This document shows positions 22,083-22,363 of a DNA stretch of 22,363 nt, one piece after another (positions within the stretch are counted from its first letter, which is position 1; every line of letters begins with the position of its first letter). Both the position numbers and the translations under genes were made by a program. The DNA comes from Cuniculiplasma sp052315315 (GTDB taxonomy: Archaea > Thermoplasmatota > Thermoplasmata > Thermoplasmatales > Thermoplasmataceae): contig JBLSDE010000027.1 of NCBI GenBank assembly GCA_052315315.1, forward strand, positions 1-22,363, in the 5' to 3' direction. Under the pieces are notes generated by a model. That model saw only the letters and a program-made list of their open reading frames with translations, made no database searches and was not told where the DNA came from.

Positions 22083-22091
22083 AGTTATAAA
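22083..22091 (+). promoter_or_regulatory. TATA box of the transposase gene
   Basis: The GTTATAAAC element is centred about 25 bases before GTG 22112, the usual position for a leaderless archaeal gene. Confidence 0.45.
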
Positions 22092-22111
22092 CCCTTATTC
22101 ATTTACATTAT

Positions 22112-22363
22112 GTGAGATCAGAGGAACTTTTCAGGAAGCTTTTAGGTTTAGAAGATCCATGGATCATTAAGGAAATAAGGTTTGATCACTATGGAAAGAG
22201 GGTTGATATCTTCCTGGATTTCCCAAGGGGATCAAAATTCCCTTGTCCTGTATGTGGTATACCTTCTGGTGTTCATGATACCGAAGAACGTACATGGAGA
22301 CATCTTAACATATTCCAGTATCCAACCTATGTTCATGCAGGAGAACCGAGAATAAAATGCAAT
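22112..22363 (+). CDS. ISL3-family transposase, N-terminal part
   Basis: The frame starts at GTG (MRSEELFRKLLGL) and stays open for 84 codons to the window edge. It shows the ISL3 zinc-finger domain: FPCPVCG with the CxxC pair, then HDTEERTWRHLNIFQYPTYVH, which matches the family pattern H-D-x3-R-x-W-R-H-L-x-x-F, and GEPRIKC with the next cysteine. This domain binds the element ends; the DDE catalytic part lies beyond the window. The visible part is intact, with no frameshift. Confidence 0.88.
   Translation, partial: MRSEELFRKLLGLEDPWIIKEIRFDHYGKRVDIFLDFPRGSKFPCPVCGIPSGVHDTEERTWRHLNIFQYPTYVHAGEPRIKCN

Larger units (their letters stand above)
22058..22363 (+). mobile_element. Left part of an ISL3-family insertion sequence (cut by window edge)
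   Basis: The transposase gene beginning at 22112 defines the element. Its left terminus should lie in the short stretch between the exported-protein promoter and the transposase TATA box, roughly 22058-22082, which contains CTCTTTGGGGG. The right end and any target duplication lie outside the window, so the exact boundary is not established. Confidence 0.5.

Noticed and set aside
1..22363. CRISPR array
   Set aside because: No regularly spaced identical repeats are visible anywhere in the window and no cas genes are present.

Overview
The window reads as a chromosomal segment of a thermoacidophilic euryarchaeon of the Thermoplasmatales type. This rests on its information-processing genes (SRP54, TFS, SBDS/Sdo1, an Rrp4-Rrp41-Rrp42 exosome, eL43/L37Ae, RpoP, Pus10, L21e, RpoF, DUF655, KsgA, Pelota). 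TATA-like boxes about 22-30 bases upstream of first-gene start codons (leaderless mRNAs) and GGTGA-type ribosome binding sites at internal operon genes fit an archaeon. Genus and species cannot be fixed by eye.

Layout. 1-74: start of a leftward gene cut by the window edge. 167-1117: a short FAD-binding oxidoreductase-like protein, convergent with a leftward TFS-SRP54 operon (1125-2810). 3052-3741: SBDS on its own promoter. 3963-9664: a tight rightward block that joins the archaeal exosome cluster (rrp4-rrp41-rrp42-L37Ae-rpoP) to the pus10-L21e-rpoF-DUF655-ksgA cluster. Many neighbours overlap or lie within a few bases. Two of these small genes, L37Ae and rpoP, are easily missed: L37Ae has no ATG/GTG/TTG start and seems to begin at ACG. 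Everything from 9630 to 22038 is leftward: an SPFH/stomatin protein whose 3' end overlaps ksgA, then ubiX-Mut7C-pelA transcribed as one unit.

12612-22038 changes character. It is a cell-surface region of secreted or membrane proteins rich in Asn, Ser, Thr and Tyr with many N-glycosylation sequons. It holds (a) a 1179-residue protein with a signal peptide, a large beta-rich ectodomain, one transmembrane helix and a C-terminal cytoplasmic winged-helix-like domain, in an operon with a 205-residue type I membrane protein; (b) a secreted penicillin-acylase-family Ntn hydrolase overlapping a small multi-pass membrane protein; and (c) a roughly 600-residue exported protein with an Ala-rich hydrophobic hairpin near its C terminus, next to a possible 79-residue membrane peptide. 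At 22112 a rightward ISL3-type transposase begins and runs off the window.

The left two thirds is conserved housekeeping: RNA decay and processing, transcription elongation and stalk, tRNA and rRNA modification, membrane targeting and ribosome rescue. The right third looks lineage-specific. The most unusual candidate there is the membrane-anchored one-component DNA-binding sensor with its small membrane partner.
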